A stretch of 64,000 nt of DNA from contig JACKEA010000001.1 of assembly GCA_020633235.1 (NCBI GenBank), positions 1,054,001 through 1,118,000 of the forward strand. The letters run 5' to 3'. This document shows, one piece after another, positions 39,854 through 49,205 of the stretch (its first letter is position 1; each line of letters begins with the position of its first letter). The translations under genes were made by a program, and so were the position numbers. This DNA comes from Polyangiaceae bacterium (GTDB lineage Bacteria; Myxococcota_A; Polyangia; Polyangiales; Polyangiaceae). The notes below the pieces were generated by a model. It made no database searches and was not told the origin of the DNA. It saw only the letters and a list, made by a program, of their open reading frames with translations.

Positions 39854-41309
39854 GCTTGGTGGGCGCGTCGACGCTGGCGCCGTCCTCGTCGATGCGCGCG
39901 GAGGCGTGGGGCAGGCCGAAGTCCACCGCACCTTCGTCGCCGATCAACGCCGACTCCAGGACTTCGCCGAACACGCGGCGGCTCGCGTCGTCGAGCAAGG
40001 CGAAGGTGAGCTCGGTCAGGCGCGAGCCGCCGAGCGCCAGGTGCCAACGCAACGCGGAGCCCATGGCCGCGGCGCACGCCTCCAGGCTCACGTGCGCGGC
40101 GCCGGTCCCCAGCGCCGGAAGCGCCAGACTGCGAAGGCCGAGGCGTTCTGCGCTGAGCAGCGCCCGCTGGGTCGCGCGTCCGACGCAAGAGGCTTGCTCC
40201 CAGGCGCTCACCGCGTGGAGCACGGACTTGCAGCGCAGGCTGCCGGGACCGGTGATCACGCACGCCCCCAGCGGCTGATCGCCGTGGGCCCGCGCTTCCT
40301 CCTCCAGCGTGTCGCCGCCGGCGCGGCGCAGCGCATCGCCCACACCGGTGCGCATTCGCATCTCCCAGTTGGCGCTGTTCACGATGCCGTCGGCGGAGAG
40401 CTCCGAGATGTCGCGGGCTTCCACCGAAATGCGGGTGACGCCGCTGGCGATGCTCTCGCCATCACGGGTGGGCACCGGTGGCCGGGCGATTTCCCGCGCC
40501 AAGGTGGCGAGCAAGTGTCCGGGCTCCGCCAGCGTGCGGTAACGATGGTCCGGCTCGTAGGCGAGCATGCGCCGGAGCACGTGTTGGAAATACGCTTCTT
40601 GCGCGCTCACGGCAGTGGGGAAGGGGACGGCGGGGGCGGAGCGGAGCAAGACGTCGGGGTCCGGAAACGGCGGCGTGCCGTAGCGCAGGTCGAAGGCCGT
40701 TGCGCCCAGCTCGAACACGTCGGCACGGCGATCGAGCGCGTCCCCCCGCAATGCCTCCGGCGGCATGAAGCGCAGCGTCCCGCTCTGCTCGCACAGGGCG
40801 CGCTCGCCGAGTTGTTTGGCCACGGCAATGCCGAAGTCCCCGAGCTTGACGCCCAGCTCCGGCGACCCGAACAAGTTCGAGGGCTTCACGTCGCGGTGCA
40901 GCACTCCGTGCTGGTGGGCGGCGTGCAACGCGAACGCGATTTGCGACACCGCTTCGCATACGAACCACAGCGGCAGGCCGTGCCCCAGGGCGTCACGGCG
41001 CGCGTGATCGAGCTCGTTGAGGTCGACGCCGTCCACGTACTCCTGCGCCATGTAGGGCGTGTCCCGAGCCGTGCCCACGTGATACACGCGCACCACGTGG
41101 GGGCTCGGGATGCGCGCCATCAGACGCGCCTCCGTGAGCATCCGCTCCGCGCTCTCCCTAGGCTCCACTCCGAGCTCGGGCTTCAGCGTCTTGATGATCA
41201 CGGGCACCGTGAGATCCACGTGGCGCGCCAGCCACACGTCGCTCATGCCCCCGCCGCCGATGCGCCCCCAGACCTGGTACTCCGACACTCGGGCGCCAGG
41301 TTCCAACAT
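39843..41309 (-). CDS. Ser/Thr protein kinase fused to a macro domain
   Basis: A 488-residue protein. Residues 10-275 are a Hanks kinase: GRIGGGGMSDVWLAR (Gly loop), VIIKTLKPE (Lys), LHRDVKPSNL (catalytic loop), LGDFGIAVA (DFG), FMPPEAL (APE) and DRRADVFELGATAFDL; all catalytic residues are present. Residues about 295-450 are a macro domain: ADGIVNSANWEMRMRTGVGD (N-S-A-N and G-V-G-D loop), GACVITGPGSLRCKSVLHAV and LALPALGTGAAHVSLEACA. Macro domains bind or hydrolyse ADP-ribose. No transmembrane helix is seen, so it is probably cytosolic. It may link phosphorylation to ADP-ribose signalling. Confidence 0.92.
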   Translation of the reverse strand: MLEPGARVSEYQVWGRIGGGGMSDVWLARHVDLTVPVIIKTLKPELGVEPRESAERMLTEARLMARIPSPHVVRVYHVGTARDTPYMAQEYVDGVDLNELDHARRDALGHGLPLWFVCEAVSQIAFALHAAHQHGVLHRDVKPSNLFGSPELGVKLGDFGIAVAKQLGERALCEQSGTLRFMPPEALRGDALDRRADVFELGATAFDLRYGTPPFPDPDVLLRSAPAVPFPTAVSAQEAYFQHVLRRMLAYEPDHRYRTLAEPGHLLATLAREIARPPVPTRDGESIASGVTRISVEARDISELSADGIVNSANWEMRMRTGVGDALRRAGGDTLEEEARAHGDQPLGACVITGPGSLRCKSVLHAVSAWEQASCVGRATQRALLSAERLGLRSLALPALGTGAAHVSLEACAAAMGSALRWHLALGGSRLTELTFALLDDASRRVFGEVLESALIGDEGAVDFGLPHASARIDEDGASVDAPTKLSR

Positions 41310-41369
41310 GAAGTGACGCTATCGACGGCGCGTCGGGAGATCAATGGGCGAGCCTGCTAAGCTCGATCC

Positions 41370-43076
41370 ATGGCGCTTCGGTACTGGGCGGCGTTGTGTG
41401 CGAGCTTGCTGTTCTTTTCTTGCGGTGGCAGCGACGAAGCGGCAGCGCCTGCGGCGGAGTGCCAAGACGGACCACCCAGCTGCAGCGCCGACGGTCTGAC
41501 CCTGGAGCAGTGCACGGGGGGCAAGCTGACGGTCACGAGCTGCATGCAAACGGCAGGGCAGCTGTGCGAGGCCGGCGCCTGCGTGGACCCGTGGCGCTAC
41601 GGCTCTCCGAGCTTCGACCAATGCACGAACGACCCGCAGGCGACGTCGGAGTCCTTGGCGGACAAGGCCGCCTACTTCGAGGAAGCGTCTCGGCGCCTTC
41701 ACATTCACCCCAAGCTCGGCTGGATGAGCGACGTGGAGCTCCCCGCCGGCGCCTCCGAGAGCAGCGCGACCTGGCAAGACGTCGCCACCTGGAAGACCGG
41801 CGAGAACGACGGCCTGTGGAGCGCCCTGTACATGGGCGCCGAGGCCTACCGCTGGGCGGTCACGCAGGATCCCGTCGCCCTCGACACCCTGAAGCTCCTG
41901 CTCGACTCGGAAGAAAAGCGCATGCGCATCACGGGCGTCCCCGGGATCTTCACGCGCCAGATGATACCGCCGAACGTTCCCGGAATTTCCTGTCCCACGG
42001 ATCTCACTCGCTACGTCCCGGACGTGGAGAAAGACGACAACAAGTGGGTCAAGATCGGCTCGGACGGCTGCATCCAGTACGTGGATGGCAGCACCATGCA
42101 ATGGACGTCGTCGAACGTGTGCGGGCTCGACGAGTTCGTGGATTGGTGCTGGCTCGACAACGTGAGTGAGGACGAATACGCCGGCCACATGTTCGCCCTC
42201 GGCGCGGTGGCGAAGCTGGTGGACGACCCCGACGTGCAGTCCAGCGTGAAAGGCCTGCTGTCCCAGATCGGCGATCACCTGATCGACAATCAGCTCGAAT
42301 TCAAGGACTGGGACGGCCGCACCACCGAGCACGGCCGCATCTGGGCGTGGTTGGTCGTGGGTGGGTACAACGCCACCATGTCCTTGTCGTTCCTGAAGAC
42401 CATTGCCGAGGCCACCGGGGACGACAAGTACGAGAGTTACTACCAGGACTGTCTGCTGCAGCGAAGTGGGCCCAAGGACTGCTTCGACGACACCAGCGCC
42501 GCGTACCAGCCCTACGACGAGATCCTCACGCCCACGGGGCTGTACTTGGGCTGCAAGGCGAACTGGAACAACTTCAGCATGCACATGCTCTCGCTCCATG
42601 GCTTGATCTGGAGTGAGCACGAGCCGGAGCTGCGCAAGAAGGTGCAGCAGGCGCTCGCTACGGACATGTGGCAGCCGCCGGACGAACAGCGCCCGCTCTC
42701 CGAGCAGAACAACGCCTTCTTCGACTTCATCTACGCCGCAGACAAGGCGCTGGGACCCGGCACGGATGGACCGGCGACGAGCGCGGTCGAAAATGGCCTC
42801 TGCATGTTGCGGCAGTTCCCGGCTCACAAGGTCCAGAACGACCTCGGCTGTCCGGGGACACAGTGCGTGGAGGTGTGCAAGGACCGCTTTGGAGATCCGA
42901 TGACGGACTATCCGCGTCCCATCGCCGAGCGCTGCCTCAGACGCTTCGTGTGGTGGGCGTCGCCCTATGGAACGGAGGGCTGCGTCGCGGCGCCCACGCT
43001 GGTGTATTCGCCGGCGGATTACCTGCTCGCCTACTGGATGGGCCGCTACTACCAGTTCATCGCGCCCGAGAGCTGA
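41370..43076 (+). CDS. Large secreted lipoprotein, probable alpha/alpha-toroid enzyme
   Basis: A 568-residue protein with signal peptide and lipobox (LLFFSCGG). A short Cys-rich segment (CQDGPPSCSADGLTLEQC, LCEAGACVD) is followed by about 480 residues that are mostly helical with Trp/Tyr-rich turns (ENDGLWSALYMGAEAYRWA, HGRIWAWLVVGGYNATMS, NWNNFSMHMLSLHGLIW). This pattern suggests an (alpha/alpha)6 barrel such as glycoside hydrolases or lyases. No catalytic residues can be assigned by eye. Preceded by a 60-bp gap from the divergent kinase-macro gene. Confidence 0.72.
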   Translation: MALRYWAALCASLLFFSCGGSDEAAAPAAECQDGPPSCSADGLTLEQCTGGKLTVTSCMQTAGQLCEAGACVDPWRYGSPSFDQCTNDPQATSESLADKAAYFEEASRRLHIHPKLGWMSDVELPAGASESSATWQDVATWKTGENDGLWSALYMGAEAYRWAVTQDPVALDTLKLLLDSEEKRMRITGVPGIFTRQMIPPNVPGISCPTDLTRYVPDVEKDDNKWVKIGSDGCIQYVDGSTMQWTSSNVCGLDEFVDWCWLDNVSEDEYAGHMFALGAVAKLVDDPDVQSSVKGLLSQIGDHLIDNQLEFKDWDGRTTEHGRIWAWLVVGGYNATMSLSFLKTIAEATGDDKYESYYQDCLLQRSGPKDCFDDTSAAYQPYDEILTPTGLYLGCKANWNNFSMHMLSLHGLIWSEHEPELRKKVQQALATDMWQPPDEQRPLSEQNNAFFDFIYAADKALGPGTDGPATSAVENGLCMLRQFPAHKVQNDLGCPGTQCVEVCKDRFGDPMTDYPRPIAERCLRRFVWWASPYGTEGCVAAPTLVYSPADYLLAYWMGRYYQFIAPES

Positions 43077-43120
43077 CGGCGCTGGCGGGTTTCGCGGGAT
43101 CAAGCTACTTTCAGGCTCTC

Positions 43121-43684
43121 GTGGGTCGTCGATTCGCCGTCGCGCTGTTCGCATTCGTGGTGGGGTGCACCGCCAAAGCCACCGTGGTTCCCGCGGACGA
43201 TGCGGGCGCCAGCGGGGGCGCCGCCGGTGCGGCGACCGGGGGCGCCGCCGGTGCGGTCACGGGCGGTGCAGCCGGCATGAGCGGCGCGGCGGGCATGGGT
43301 GGCGCCGGGGGAGCGAGCGGGACCGGCGGAGGCGCGGGCGCGCCTCCGCAGTGCACGACGACGGTTCAGCAGGGCACCACCCAATGCGACGCGTGCATGG
43401 CCAACAAGTGTGGCTCCGAGCTCATGGCCTGCAACACGAACAAGTCGGACCCCTGCGCCTGCGGGATGCACGGCGGCTTCACCGGGCAGGCCAACTGCTT
43501 CTTGAGCTGCACCAAGGACAAGAACGCGAGTCCCAGCAACTTGAACCAGTGCGCCCTGCAGTGCGGCGCCCCGGCTGCGGACTTCACCAAGCTGAGCCCG
43601 GTGACGTTCGCGTTGATGAAGTGTCTCGTGGGCAGTCCTCCGAGTCCACCCACCTGCGCGTGCTTTGGCGCGCCCGCCAACTGA
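43121..43684 (+). CDS. Cys-rich lipoprotein with Gly/Ala linker
   Basis: A 187-residue protein from GTG 43121 with signal peptide and lipobox (FAFVVGCTA), a G-G-A-A-G-A linker of about 45 residues and a C-terminal domain with 14 cysteines (CTTTVQQGTTQCDACM, CDPCACGMHG-like, CFLSCTKDKNA, CALQCGAPA, CACFGAPAN). Its stop overlaps the ATG of the next gene (TGATG). Function unknown; typical secreted myxobacterial layout. The GTG start is the only one placed before the signal peptide. Confidence 0.7.
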   Translation: MGRRFAVALFAFVVGCTAKATVVPADDAGASGGAAGAATGGAAGAVTGGAAGMSGAAGMGGAGGASGTGGGAGAPPQCTTTVQQGTTQCDACMANKCGSELMACNTNKSDPCACGMHGGFTGQANCFLSCTKDKNASPSNLNQCALQCGAPAADFTKLSPVTFALMKCLVGSPPSPPTCACFGAPAN

Positions 43685-45195
43685 TGTTCGAGCCGGGCAC
43701 GATCCTCGCCGACAAGTACCGCGTCGAACGCGTGCTCGGCGAAGGCGGCATGGGCGTGGTGTTGGAAGCGGTGCAGGTGGATCTGGAGCGCCACGTCGCC
43801 ATCAAGCTGATGCACACGAGTGATCGGCACGAGCGCGAGGAGAGCCTCGCGCGCTTCCGCCGCGAGGCGAAGGCCGCCGCGAAGCTCCGCGGAGATCACG
43901 TGGTTCGCGTGTTGGACGTGGGCAAGCTCGACGCCGACACCCCCTACATGGTGATGGAGCTCCTGGAGGGCGCGGACCTGCGCTCCACCCTGGACGACCG
44001 GGGTCCGTTGCCCGTGCAAGAGGCCGTCGCCTACCTACTGCAAGCGTGCGAAGCCATGGCCGAGGCGCACGCCAAGGGCATCGTGCACCGCGACTTGAAG
44101 CCCGGGAATCTGTTCGTGGCGAAGCGGCCGGACGGGCGCCCCGTGATCAAGGTCCTGGACTTCGGCATCTCCAAGCTCACCACGGACGGTGACAGCTCCA
44201 TGACCCGCACTCGGGGCGGCATGGGCTCGCCGCTGTACATCTCGCCGGAGCAGTTCGAGTCCGCCAAGAACGTCACCCACGCCACGGACATCTGGGCTCT
44301 CGGCGCCGTGCTGTACGAGCTCTTGAGCGGCGTCGCGGCCTTCGCCGCAAGCTCCATCCCGGAGGTGTACGCCCGCATCATGGCGGACCCGCCGCCGCGC
44401 ATCACGCCGCTGCGGAGCGACGTCCCTCCCGGCCTCGAGCGCGTGGTGCAGAAGTGCCTCGAGCACTCGCCCAAGGACCGCTATCTCACGGTCGCGGATC
44501 TGGCCATGGCCCTCGAGCCCTATGCGCCGGCCAGTGCCGTCGGTTTCGCGGCCTCCGCGGTGCGTCTGATCCAAGCGTCGCCCCTCGCGCACGCGGGTCT
44601 CCCGGAGGTGAAGGCATCGATGCCGCCGCCGGGGATCAGCTCGAATCCGCCGCGGGACGCGCCCACGGTGCCAGATCGCGCGGCGGAGCTCTCCGCCCTC
44701 GACACCCATCTGGGACCCGCCCGCGCCCGTTTCGTTTCTGGTCACGCGGACACCGTGGCCGCGAGCACACCGGGCAGCGCCACCGCCAGCACCTGGACGG
44801 CCGCGACGTTGGCGGCTCACCAAAAGCGGCGGCGCATCCGCACCTTTGCCGTTGGCGGCGGGCTGCTGCTCATCGCCGGCATCGCGACGGCGCTGTTCGC
44901 CTTCTCTCGGCCGGACGCCGAGGTGGCAGCGGACCGCGAGCCCGCCCGGGCGCCGTCCCAGGCGCCCCCCTTGGCGGTGGCTGCCACGCTACCCGTCGTT
45001 GGCGTGGCCAGCGCCAAGCCGAGCGCGAGCGCGGCACCCAGCGTCAGCGCGGCGCGCAGTGCTTCGCCCCCACCCGTGCACACCACCCACGTCGCGGCGC
45101 CCGCCGCCACTGCTAAGCCGGAAAAGCCGCACAAGCCGCCGCCGGCAAAGCCCGCCTCGACCTCGGGCGACGATCTGCTCCAGTACCGTCGTTGA
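43684..45195 (+). CDS. Membrane-anchored Ser/Thr protein kinase
   Basis: A 503-residue Hanks-type kinase. Residues 12-270 have all motifs: VLGEGGMGVVLEA, HVAIKLM, GIVHRDLKPGNLFV, KVLDFGISKL, GSPLYISPEQF and DIWALGAVLYELLSG. A 100-residue linker leads to one membrane helix (FAVGGGLLLIAGIATALFAF, about 380-400) and a low-complexity Ala/Ser/Pro/Lys extracytoplasmic tail with no recognisable sensor domain. ATG 43684 overlaps the stop of the lipoprotein gene, so the two are translationally coupled. Substrates unknown. Confidence 0.95.
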   Translation: MFEPGTILADKYRVERVLGEGGMGVVLEAVQVDLERHVAIKLMHTSDRHEREESLARFRREAKAAAKLRGDHVVRVLDVGKLDADTPYMVMELLEGADLRSTLDDRGPLPVQEAVAYLLQACEAMAEAHAKGIVHRDLKPGNLFVAKRPDGRPVIKVLDFGISKLTTDGDSSMTRTRGGMGSPLYISPEQFESAKNVTHATDIWALGAVLYELLSGVAAFAASSIPEVYARIMADPPPRITPLRSDVPPGLERVVQKCLEHSPKDRYLTVADLAMALEPYAPASAVGFAASAVRLIQASPLAHAGLPEVKASMPPPGISSNPPRDAPTVPDRAAELSALDTHLGPARARFVSGHADTVAASTPGSATASTWTAATLAAHQKRRRIRTFAVGGGLLLIAGIATALFAFSRPDAEVAADREPARAPSQAPPLAVAATLPVVGVASAKPSASAAPSVSAARSASPPPVHTTHVAAPAATAKPEKPHKPPPAKPASTSGDDLLQYRR

Positions 45196-45228
45196 GGAGC
45201 ACCGTCCGTAGCTGGTAGCGTTGCCGTC

Positions 45229-46242
45229 ATGCTGCGCGCCGTGCTCCACCACCTGCTCCTCGTGTTGGTGGTCTCCTGCTGGGCGATGTCTGCGCGCGCG
45301 CAAGCCACCGGCGCCGACGTGCTGTTCGATCAGGGCCGGAAGCTCTACACCGCCGGCAAGTACGAAGAAGCCGCCGAGAAGTTCCGGGAGAGCCAGCGCC
45401 TCGACCCCGCGCCCGGTACGCTGTTGAACCTGGCCGAGTGCTACGTGAAGCTGGGCAAGACCGCGAGTGGCTGGAGCACGTTTCGTGAAGCCGCGGCTCT
45501 GGCGGCCACGCGCCAGCAACCCAAGCGCGAGAAGTATGCGCGCGACAAGGCGACGGCCCTGGAGCCGACGCTGTCGCGCCTCACGATCGTGGTCCCGGAT
45601 GCCGCGCGGGTGGACGGCCTCCAGATCCAGCGCGGTGATCGACAAGTGGATCCCGCGCTGTGGGGCGTAGCCGTGCCGGTGGATCCGGGGACTGTCGAGG
45701 TGGTGGCGTCGGCCCCGGGCCACGTTGCGTGGCGCAAGCAGATCCAGGTGGATCCCGGCGGCGCGAAGCTGGAGCTCGCCATTCCCCCCCTCGAAGGCGC
45801 TGCACCGGTGCCGTCCCCCGCTCCCACGCCGGCGCCGCCCGCCGAGCCGCCCGTCTCCCCCCCGCCGGCCCAGCCTGCGCCGTCCCCCGTCGAGGAAGAT
45901 CCCGGTGCTTCGCGGCGTCTAGCCGGTTTGGTGCTGGGCGGCGTCGGGCTCGCGGGTCTCGGCATCGGAACGGGTCTCTACATCGCGTCGCAGTCGACCA
46001 TCGACGACGCCAACTGTCCCGATAGCGTGTGCGTGGAAGGCGTCGGCGATCCCGATCAGCACGAGGAAGGCCGCAGCCAAGAGAAGCGAAGCTTCATCGT
46101 GCTCGGCCTGGGTGGGGCGCTGGCGGTCACCGGCGTGGTGTTGGTGCTCACCGCGCCGAGCAAGAGCTCCGAGACCAGCGCGCGGCTGCGTTTCACGCCC
46201 ACGCCGGGCGGCGCTCACGTCGGGCTCAGCGGCAGATTTTGA
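45229..46242 (+). CDS. TPR-containing exported protein with PEGA-like domain
   Basis: A 337-residue protein. It has a signal peptide (LLLVLVVSCWAMSARAQ), two tetratricopeptide-like repeats (VLFDQGRKLYTAGKYEEAAE, GTLLNLAECYVKLGKTASG), a beta-rich section resembling a PEGA domain (PVDPGTVEVVASAPGHVAW), a Pro-rich linker and two C-terminal membrane helices (LAGLVLGGVGLAGLGIGTGL and IVLGLGGALAVTGVVLVL). This layout is very common next to Ser/Thr kinases in Polyangiales, as it is here (33 bp after the kinase). Role unknown, possibly cell-envelope sensing. Confidence 0.8.
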   Translation: MLRAVLHHLLLVLVVSCWAMSARAQATGADVLFDQGRKLYTAGKYEEAAEKFRESQRLDPAPGTLLNLAECYVKLGKTASGWSTFREAAALAATRQQPKREKYARDKATALEPTLSRLTIVVPDAARVDGLQIQRGDRQVDPALWGVAVPVDPGTVEVVASAPGHVAWRKQIQVDPGGAKLELAIPPLEGAAPVPSPAPTPAPPAEPPVSPPPAQPAPSPVEEDPGASRRLAGLVLGGVGLAGLGIGTGLYIASQSTIDDANCPDSVCVEGVGDPDQHEEGRSQEKRSFIVLGLGGALAVTGVVLVLTAPSKSSETSARLRFTPTPGGAHVGLSGRF

Positions 46243-46250
46243 CGCGCGCC

Positions 46251-47018
46251 ATGAAGCTCGCGCCCGTTCTCTTGGCATTTGTATGTTGGCTCGGCGCGGC
46301 TTCCTGCTCTGACGAGAGCGCGGTCGCGTCCAATGGCGGCGGGAGCACGGCCCTGGGCGGCAGCAGCGGCGCGGACGCCGGAGGCACGGGCGGCACGTCG
46401 GGCAGCGGCGGCAGCGCGGGCGCCGGCGACGCCGCCGGCAGCGCGGGCGCTGCCGGCAGCGACGCCGCCACCCCGGACCTGTGCGTCGCGCCGGCTGGAA
46501 ACATCCTTGCCCACGGCGATTTCGAGGAGGGCATGAGCGGCAATGCGCCCAGCGGCTGGGAGGTGCGGGATCCCGCCGCGCCCGGCAACTGCGCCGGTTC
46601 CGGCGCAGCCGCCGAGCACGTCTTCTTGGCCCCGCCGGCCCCCGGCTGCAGCGGCAACGCGCTCGCGGTGGACGCTCGCGGGCAGTGGGATTGCTACGCG
46701 ATCCAGCGCGTCACGGACTACGACAGCATCCAGGGGGGCGCGACGTATCGCGTCAGCGCGACGGTGCGCTCCACGGGCAACGCGGTGAACCCCGCGGCGT
46801 GGTTCGTGATGGGCGCGCAGTGGCTGGACGGGAGCGACGTGTTCTTTGGCGACGTGAAGAACGAAAAGACGACCTCGGCTGCCGACAACGACTACGACTG
46901 GAAGCTCCTCTCCTTCGACGTCGTCGCGCCGCAGAACGCAAAGCGCATGCTGATCTGGCTCTCCGCACACTACCCGGGACGCGTCGATTTCGACGACGTC
47001 AGCGTCGTGAAGCTCTGA
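46251..47018 (+). CDS. Secreted lipoprotein with carbohydrate-binding-like jelly-roll
   Basis: A 255-residue protein from ATG 46251 with lipobox (WLGAASC), a Gly/Ser/Ala linker of about 60 residues and a beta-sandwich domain. Phrases such as NILAHGDFEEGMSGNAPSGW, ATYRVSATVRSTGNAVN and RVDFDDVSVVKL are typical of CBM4/9-type or galactose-binding-like modules. No enzymatic domain is attached. It starts eight bases after the preceding stop. Confidence 0.78.
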   Translation: MKLAPVLLAFVCWLGAASCSDESAVASNGGGSTALGGSSGADAGGTGGTSGSGGSAGAGDAAGSAGAAGSDAATPDLCVAPAGNILAHGDFEEGMSGNAPSGWEVRDPAAPGNCAGSGAAAEHVFLAPPAPGCSGNALAVDARGQWDCYAIQRVTDYDSIQGGATYRVSATVRSTGNAVNPAAWFVMGAQWLDGSDVFFGDVKNEKTTSAADNDYDWKLLSFDVVAPQNAKRMLIWLSAHYPGRVDFDDVSVVKL

Positions 47019-47027
47019 GGGACGGTA

Positions 47028-47043
47028 CCGCGGCGAACCGACA
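47028..47043 (-). repeat. Dispersed intergenic element, copy 10 (diverged)
   Basis: Minus strand reads TGTCGGTTCGCCGCGG, one or two mismatches from the core. It is preceded by CTGA and followed by TACC, as copies 6 and 9 are respectively. Confidence 0.5.
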
Positions 47044-47125
47044 TCAGAAGTCGGAACGTGAAGCGCACCCTGTCCTACATCGTCCGCGCATTGTGGCGGC
47101 ATCGCTGCCATGGCACTCTTGGGAC

Positions 47126-48358
47126 ATGCGGCGGCTTATGATGGGGGCGTTGGTGCTGGGGTCGGCAACCGTACTGTGGGTGGGCTGCGGCTCGTCGGGC
47201 AGCGGCGGTACGGCCGGTCCCGATTCCGGAATCGGTGGCAGCTCCGCGAGCGGCGGCAGCGGCAATTCCACGAGCGGCGGCGCTTCCGGAGCGGGCGCGT
47301 CCGGCGGCACGGACGGCGGCGGGGCAACCGGCGGAACGGGAGGCGGGAGCGCGAGCGGTGGCACTGGCGGTGCATTCCCCGATGGCTCCATTCCCGACGT
47401 GCAGTTCACTTATGACGCGCCCAACGTGGAGCAAGACGCATGCGCGGCGGTGACGGTGGGCGCGGAGCTGGTCCCGCTCGACTTGTACGTGGTGTTGGAT
47501 CGTTCGGGGTCGATGGTGAACCCATCGCTCGGACCGCTGCGGTGGCCGCCCGTGCGAGACGCGTTGAACGCGTTCTTCCAGAGCCCGCAAGCGAACGGCA
47601 TCGGCATTGCGCTGACCATGTTCGCGCACCCCACGGCGAGCCAATGCGTGGCTACGAGCTACCAAACGCCGCTGGTGGCCATGGCGCCGCTGCCGGGTGG
47701 CGCCAGCGGTCATGCCATCACGCTGCAGAACACCATGAACGCCAACGCGCCGGTGCTGGGCGTGGGCACGCCGACGGAATCCGCGATGACCGGCGCCGTC
47801 ACCTACGCAAAGAACTACAAGAACGCGAATCCGGGACGCACCGTCGCCATCGTGCTGGCCACGGACGGGATTCCGGGCGCGGCCGGCTGCTCGGGTGAAA
47901 CGGCCGCGGGTGTGCAGTCCGCGATCACCGCGGGCTTCACGGGCACGCCCTCCATACGCACCTTCGTGATCGGCATCGATCAATCCGCGAACATCACCAA
48001 TTGGGCCAACGCGGGCGGCGGAAAGGCGTTCAACGTGGCCACGGCGGGTGGCTCGGCGCAGTTCCTCCAAGCCATGAAGGACATCCAAGGCTCGCTGCTC
48101 GGGTGCACCTTCACGGTGCCCAAGCCGGATTCCGGAATCATCGAGCCGAGCAAGGTGAAGGTGAAGTACACGCCGGGCTCCGGCAGCCCGGGAGAGCTGA
48201 CCCGTTTCAACGACCAGGCCTCCTGCAACGGCGCCGGCTGGTACTACGACAACAACACCAATCCGACCACCATCGAGCTGTGCCCCAGCAGCTGCACCAC
48301 GGTGCAAGCGGATCCCAACGGCAAGATCGACATCGAGCTCGGCTGCTTGGGTTCCTGA
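47126..48358 (+). CDS. VWA-domain lipoprotein
   Basis: A 410-residue protein from ATG 47126. It has lipobox (VLWVGCGS), a Gly/Ser/Thr linker of about 85 residues, and a von Willebrand factor A domain with a MIDAS metal site (DLYVVLDRSGSM, then threonine in GVGTPTESAM and Asp in IVLATDGIPG). A C-terminal Cys-containing beta region follows. VWA domains bind proteins through a bridged metal ion; secreted forms are abundant in myxobacteria. Partner unknown. Confidence 0.88.
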   Translation: MRRLMMGALVLGSATVLWVGCGSSGSGGTAGPDSGIGGSSASGGSGNSTSGGASGAGASGGTDGGGATGGTGGGSASGGTGGAFPDGSIPDVQFTYDAPNVEQDACAAVTVGAELVPLDLYVVLDRSGSMVNPSLGPLRWPPVRDALNAFFQSPQANGIGIALTMFAHPTASQCVATSYQTPLVAMAPLPGGASGHAITLQNTMNANAPVLGVGTPTESAMTGAVTYAKNYKNANPGRTVAIVLATDGIPGAAGCSGETAAGVQSAITAGFTGTPSIRTFVIGIDQSANITNWANAGGGKAFNVATAGGSAQFLQAMKDIQGSLLGCTFTVPKPDSGIIEPSKVKVKYTPGSGSPGELTRFNDQASCNGAGWYYDNNTNPTTIELCPSSCTTVQADPNGKIDIELGCLGS

Positions 48359-48398
48359 ACGATTGCGGAGCGCGCCGGGCTCTGGCAAGTCAGGGCCC

Positions 48399-49205
48399 AT
48401 GATCGGACGCGTGCTCATCGTCGCCGGCTCGGACTCGGGCGGCGGAGCCGGCATTCAGGCGGACATCAAGACCGTGACGCTGCTTGGCGGCTACGCGGCT
48501 ACCGCCATCACCGCGCTCACGGCGCAAAACACCCGTGGCGTCGCTGACGTGCTGCCCATTCCGCCCGCCTTCGTCGCGCGGCAGATGGAGGTGGTGCTCG
48601 AGGACATCGGCGCCGACTGCATCAAGACCGGCATGCTGCACTCGGCGGAGGTGATCGAAGCCGTGGTTCGGACGCTGGAGCGAAAGGGGCGCGGCATTCC
48701 CGTGGTCGTCGACCCGGTGATGGTCGCCAAGGGCGGCGCGCCGTTGCTGTCGCCGGAGGCCGTGAGCGCCGTGAAGCTGCGGCTGATCCCGTCGGCGGCG
48801 CTCCTCACTCCGAATGCGCCGGAGGCCGCCGTCCTCACCGGTGTGGCGGTGGAGAGCGTGGACGACCTCGGCCGCGCGGCGGACGTGTTGCTCGCGCTGG
48901 GCGCGAGCGCGGTGCTCTTGAAGGGCGGACACCTGGCGGGGGACACGGTGGTGGATCTGCTGCGCACCGCGGACGGTGACGAGTGGCGCTTCGAGAGCGA
49001 GCGCATCCAATCGCGCAGCACTCACGGGACCGGCTGCACGCTGGCCTCCGCCATCGCCGCCGGAATTGCCGAAGGGCTGCGGCTCTCGGACGCGGTGGAA
49101 CGTGCCCGAAGCTACGTGCTGGAAGCCATTCGCACGGCGCCGGGGCTCGGCACCGGTCATGGGCCGCTCAATCACGGTCACGTTCTCGCGCCGGGTGAAG
49201 CATGA
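48399..49205 (+). CDS. thiD: Hydroxymethylpyrimidine phosphate kinase
   Basis: A 268-residue ribokinase-fold kinase that phosphorylates HMP and HMP-P in thiamine synthesis. Motifs are VAGSDSGGGAGIQADIKT, ATAITALTAQNTRGV, IKTGMLHSAEVIEAV, VVVDPVMVAKGG, LTPNAPEAAVL and the catalytic THGTGCTLASAIAAG. Length and motifs are standard. No other thi genes are adjacent and no TPP riboswitch was seen in the short upstream gap. A pyridoxal-kinase role of some family members cannot be excluded. Confidence 0.93.
   Translation: MIGRVLIVAGSDSGGGAGIQADIKTVTLLGGYAATAITALTAQNTRGVADVLPIPPAFVARQMEVVLEDIGADCIKTGMLHSAEVIEAVVRTLERKGRGIPVVVDPVMVAKGGAPLLSPEAVSAVKLRLIPSAALLTPNAPEAAVLTGVAVESVDDLGRAADVLLALGASAVLLKGGHLAGDTVVDLLRTADGDEWRFESERIQSRSTHGTGCTLASAIAAGIAEGLRLSDAVERARSYVLEAIRTAPGLGTGHGPLNHGHVLAPGEA

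Noticed and set aside
46283..46299. ATGTTGGCTCGGCGCGG, two mismatches from the dispersed element
   Set aside because: It encodes part of a lipoprotein signal peptide (C-W-L-G-A-A) and is most simply explained as coding sequence.
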